Shown one piece after another: positions 59,779 through 64,000 of a stretch of DNA of 64,000 nt. Both the position numbers and the translations under genes were made by a program. Source of the DNA: Saururus chinensis. Lineage: Eukaryota > Streptophyta > Magnoliopsida > Piperales > Saururaceae. Location: contig CP141143.1 in assembly GCA_035235625.1 (NCBI GenBank), positions 1,904,501 to 1,968,500 of the forward strand, read 5' to 3'. Under the pieces are notes generated by a model. The model had not been told where the DNA came from. It saw nothing but the letters and a program-made list of their open reading frames with translations, and did no database searches. Within the stretch, counting starts at the first letter, position 1; each line of letters begins with the position of its first letter.

Positions 59779-61291
59779 AAGATTGATTTATCTTTTTAGG
59801 CTTGAGCTATTGATTTGAGTTTGTCTCTTGAAGTCTTCATCCTAATCTCACATTGACCCAATAACCTTTACATAATGTGACAAAAATATACAATGACTAA
59901 GGTAACACTAACGATATCTACCATCTCACTTTTATTAGTAGTATAATTTATATTTTCTTGAAATTCAATAACATAATATGGGTATTATATAACATATTTT
60001 ATACTATGCATTAATGTATATATAATATTGTGTAGATGTTAAGGGTAGAATAGAAATTAAAAGAATCTATCGTACCTACCTTCTCACTTTTATAAGTAGT
60101 AGGATTTATATTTTCTTTAAATACAATAGGATAATATGGGTACTATATACCATGCTTTAATGAACATATAATATATGTATTTTTATAACACAACATAGAA
60201 TGTTATGGGTATATGAAAATAAATTCATATAATATACAAGAAGTCATTTATAACCAACTGAGCCGAGTTCAGCCCAATCTTTGAGCTGATTTCGTGTCAA
60301 TCTGATTTAAGTTTCAAGTCGAATTGATTCAATATGATGCTTGCTCAAGCTTGGCTTGCTTAGGTTTTGAGTTCAAACCAAACACAAGTCGAGCCCAATT
60401 CGAGCTGAGCCTAAGCTAAACCGAGTGACCCTGCTCAACTCGTTAACAATCTTACTTATTTATGTGTAAGAGTTGTAGCAATCCTTTGCTTCTACTGTAC
60501 ACTCCCTTACTGCAAGGTCTAGGTTAGGGCAGAAATCAAGCTAAGCTATGGTAGGCCAGAGCTGGGCCCTAGCCTGTCCTGAACCTATGCGGGCTTCCAA
60601 AAGTTTGGCCATTGCCCAACCCTAAGCGGGCTCAAATTTTATTCAATTTTTTATTTTAATTTTAAAAATAATTTTATAGTATATGACTTTTAAGTGGGGT
60701 CCCATATTATAATTTTTTAAGCTAAAAATCTCTTAAACTTCCTTACAATATACAACCTCCTTTATCTTACAAAAATAATTATTTTTATACTTTGGGACAG
60801 GCCTAACCCATTTAAGCAGGCCAAAAAAATTAGTTCATAACCCTTATTTTTATGGGCAAGTCCCTATATATATAAATATATATATAGGGGAGGGGGGGGG
60901 GTTTATAGAACCAATGGTCAAATAATCCAAACATCGTATAAAAAAAATATACATTGCTCACAAATAAATTATTCACAAAAATTAAGAAACTATATAATTT
61001 GACAAATTACATAATATGACAAATCGTAAAATATTGTTGATATTGAATTAACATATGCTCATGCTTATGGGGCAACGAAATTAGTAGTAAAGGGGTCTTC
61101 CTATGATACCTCAATTCTTGGCACGTCATATACTTTATGCGCAAAATATCATCTAAGTGACATAAATTTGTGTTTATAGGGCAATAGGATAAGAAGGAAA
61201 AAAAAAATTTCATGATACCTTGGTTTTCTTACTAAATACTTTAGAGCTAGAAGACCCAAAACACATGTAAAAATTATATGGACATTTAATA
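59779..61291. other. AT-rich repeat DNA upstream of the gypsy fragment
   Basis: No gene. A segment around 60520-60870 has GGCC/GGGCCC-rich ends, a pattern of decayed hAT elements, but no clean TIR or target duplication. A (TA)-rich tract followed by a G run lies at 60860-60900. I could not recognise a 5' LTR or primer-binding site for the retroelement that follows. Confidence 0.4.
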
Positions 61292-62296
61292 TTGTTTAAA
61301 TCTAAAACATGTAAAAATTTCATCATAAAGTATATTGCATTCGTGCAACAACAGCTATTAGTCCAAATGCATAAAGTGACTTCACAGCTCCAAGCTCTTC
61401 CAGTAGATAGATCTGAAGCTCCACCTTGTCAGGCAAATGCAATGCCAATGGGAGGTTTGGCAGGATATCCTAGACCAAATAGACACATGAATATGCAGTA
61501 TGTTCGTGGATTTCTAACTGATGACAGTGGATCTAGTGAAGAAGATGAGATCCAATATGCAGTAAATGTACAAGGTATGCAACATAATTCATCATTTTTC
61601 AAACCGAAGTTGAACTTACCAATTTTCTCTTGTCAAATGGATATAGTGGAGTTTTTAGATTGGTTAATTGAGGTGGAAAGTTATTTTTCTTGTATGGATG
61701 TTCCGAAAGAAATAAAAGTTAAATTGATCGCCTGTAAACTGAAAAAAGGAGTTGCTACGTGGTGGTCACAGTTACAAAATAATAGAATGTTCATGGGAAA
61801 ACATCCAATCATGTCTTGGTCAAAGATGAAGAAATTATTGAGGGACATGTATCTGCCTAGTGACTATATACAGATTCTATTTCAACAATTACAACATTGT
61901 CAACAGGGAAATGGTATAGTGGCTGAATATACAACTATTTTTCAAAGATTAATTGTGTGGTACTGTTTAAATGAATCAGAAAATAAAAAAAAATTAGATT
62001 CTTAAATGGGCTATTACATGAATTGCAGGAGAACCTAGTTGTTAAACCTATTCATTCTTGTACTGAAGCCTATCAATTGGCATCAAGGAATGAAACTTTA
62101 ATGGACAAGGGTTCAAATCGAGTGTCTTCTAATAGAAGATATTAGCAAGGAGAAAGTTCATAGGTCTAGAAATTTTATCTACCAACATGTGCAGGATAAA
62201 GTTCCAGTTATTAGAAAATAAAATTATAAAACTGATGGTAAAGTCACATTCTCTGTGGATCCTTCTAAACCTTATTCCAAACCAAACCCTCATAAA

Positions 62297-62338
62297 TGTT
62301 GGAAGTGTGAGAAATATGAACATTATTCTCATCAGTGT
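62297..62338 (+). other. CCHC zinc knuckle of the gag polyprotein
   Basis: The translation CWKCEKYEHYSHQC fits the CX2CX4HX4C nucleic-acid-binding knuckle exactly, in a short frame that is open from about 62255 to 62497. Confidence 0.88.
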
Positions 62339-62583
62339 CCATTGAGGAGAATGAAACCTAAGTCTACTGCTAAGGTTATAGCATGTAACCATGTATTACA
62401 GGAATATGAGGATGACAATACTCATGAAAGACCACAACCAATTGAGGAAGTTTGTGTGGAGGTGAAGGGGACAAGTGTGAGGAAGATCATTCTATAATGT
62501 TGGTTAGAAAATTATTGTGCACAACTAAATCAGTTGAACAAACTCAGAGGCATGTTATATTTACAACCACATGAACAATTAAT

Positions 62584-63410
62584 GGTAAAATCTGCAAAAT
62601 AGTCATACATAGGGGATGTAATGAAAACATTATATCGAAGACAACTGTGGAAAGGCTGAAACTACCTGTCCAACAACATCCTAATCCTTACTCTATTGGA
62701 TGGATCAAGAATGTGGGTGAAGTTAAAATCACAAAGCAATGTATAGTACCTCTTTCCTTTGGAAAAACATATAAGGCTAATATTCTGTGTGATGTCATTA
62801 ACATGTCATTATATCATTTGTTGCTTGGTAGGCCATGACAATTTGATAACCAGGCTATTCATGATGACAAAGAAAATACTTATAAGATAATACACAATGG
62901 AGTAGCAATTACTGGCAAAATCTGCAAAATAGTCATAGATAGGGGATGTAATGAAAACATTGTATTGAAGACAACTGTGGAAAGGCTGAAACTACCTGTC
63001 AACAACATCCTAATCCTTACTCTATTGGATGGATCAAGAATGTGGGTGAAACTAAAATCACAAAGCAGTGTATAGTACCTCTTTCCATTGGAAAAACATA
63101 TAAGGCCAAAACTTTATGTGATGTCATTAACATGTCATTATGTCATTTGCTGCTTAGTTGGCCATTGTAATTTAATAACCAGGCTATTCACGATGACAAA
63201 GAAAATACTTATAAGATAATACACAATGGAGTAAAAACATACTTATAAGATAATACTTATTGCTTTGTTAAAATCACAAAGCAATGTGATGTCATTAACT
63301 TGTCATTATGCCATTTGCTGCTTGGTAGGCCATGGCAATTTGATAACCAAGCTATTCATGATAGCAAAGAAAATACTTATAAAATAATACACAATGGAGT
63401 AGCAATTACT
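62584..63410 (+). repeat. Tandemly amplified protease segment, 330-bp period, about 2.5 copies
   Basis: Copy 1 (62584-62913) and copy 2 (62914-63243) are direct repeats beginning GG(T/C)AAAATCTGCAAAATAG. A third, internally deleted copy covers about 63267-63410. Each full copy encodes the retropepsin active-site region; the first reads VIHRG and the second VIDRG where active enzymes have VIDSG. Copies differ at few positions, so the amplification is more recent than the loss of function or occurred just before it. Confidence 0.85.
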
Positions 63411-64000
63411 TTTTGGCAAGTAAAAGTTGGATACAAATAAGTTGGGAAAACTTCCTGCCACTTCTTTGACTGCATTCAAGGCTAGATAATCTTCCACAAC
63501 AATTAGCAAAGAACAGAAGTCTATATTATTGGTGAACAATTTACATATGAATTTGTTCAAGACACATTTCTTTTTGGTATTGGTATGTAAAAATGAAGAT
63601 GTCATAGATAAGCCATCAAAACCTGTATTTCCAACTGAAGTTCAAGACCTTCTTAAGTAGTTTAAATCAATTGTTGATGATGAAATTCCAATGTCACTGC
63701 CTCCTCTATGAGAGATACAACATCAAATTAATTTAATTTTTGGTTCAAGTTTGCCACATCTTCCTCATTATAGAATGAGTCCTACAGAACACATTGAATT
63801 GCAAAGATAGATCAAAGATATGCTTGACAGAGGGTTAATTAGAGAAAGTTTGAGCCCTATAGTAGTCTTAATTATATTAGTACTAAAGAAATATGAAAGT
63901 TGGAGAACGTGTGTGCATAGTAGAGCAATCAATAAGATAACAATAAGGTACAACTTCCCTATCCCTCATTTGGATGATATGTTAGATACATTGGCAGGTT

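Larger units (their letters stand above)
61292..64000 (+). mobile_element. Decayed Ty3/gypsy retroelement, gag to reverse transcriptase, open at right edge
   Basis: The gag frame at 61292-62005 contains a retrotransposon gag domain (FSCQMDIVEFLDWLIEVES, ATWWSQLQ, SWSKMKKLLRDMYLPSDY). It is followed after frame breaks by a CCHC zinc knuckle (62297-62338), a retropepsin-like region that occurs in tandem copies, and the start of a reverse transcriptase ([23 protein letters not shown]) cut by the window end. Stops and shifts in gag-pol show it is inactive. Order gag-PR-RT without an integrase between PR and RT is the gypsy arrangement. Confidence 0.9.

Noticed and set aside
57600..60440. One large hAT element suggested by CTCGGCT/AGCCGAG motifs at both ends
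   Set aside because: No matching termini or 8-bp target duplication could be found.

Overview
This is nuclear DNA of a flowering plant. The genes have many short exons with GT-AG introns, the intergenic DNA is very AT-rich, and the protein families are plant-specific (class III peroxidase, Raf-like HT1-type kinase, EXECUTER2, FAR1/FRS transposase). I cannot place it more narrowly than angiosperm.

Layout, left to right. 1-2.3 kb: N-terminal exons of an unrecognised conserved plant gene on the minus strand, running off the left edge, with its leader. 2.4-11.3 kb: gene-poor repeat DNA containing a foldback MITE, a complete 1.09-kb non-autonomous hAT element with a perfect 8-bp target duplication, and LTR-like sequence. 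11.3-15.4 kb: an intact three-exon class III peroxidase (minus) whose distal upstream region exists twice, once behind the gene and once on its far side with no gene attached. 17.4-21.3 kb: a three-exon HT1-like Raf-type protein kinase (minus) and its leader. 21.6-23.6 kb: a decayed small LTR element with two LTR copies and a tRNA primer-binding site. 26.6-36.8 kb: the most unusual part, probably one 10.2-kb Mutator-like element bounded by (TA)n tracts and inverted ends. It carries a FAR1/FRS-type transposase broken by one frameshift and, on the other strand, four exons of a KDM3/JMJ25-type histone demethylase gene. A hAT element with two tRNA-like modules and a second MULE with ~110-bp TIRs are nested inside it. 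Two short MITEs in (TA)n tracts follow, one sharing the very same (TA)n tract and both showing a similar terminal motif, then a Stowaway-like MITE.

39.1-43.3 kb: EXECUTER2 (minus, 11 exons, 630 residues), a chloroplast singlet-oxygen signalling protein. It is head to head with a 21-exon gene (plus, 44.4-56.9 kb, 769 residues) for a conserved plant coiled-coil protein of unknown function. About 1.06 kb separates the two start codons and holds a cluster of site II (TGGGCC) motifs. The introns of the 21-exon gene contain an RTE-type LINE fragment, two hAT MITEs and a third hAT-like element. 57-61 kb is AT-rich non-coding DNA. 61.3-64 kb is a decayed Ty3/gypsy gag-pol fragment in which the protease segment has been tandemly amplified, running off the right edge.

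All exon boundaries were placed by hand from splice sites and frame continuity; introns, transcript ends and TE families need RNA and database support.
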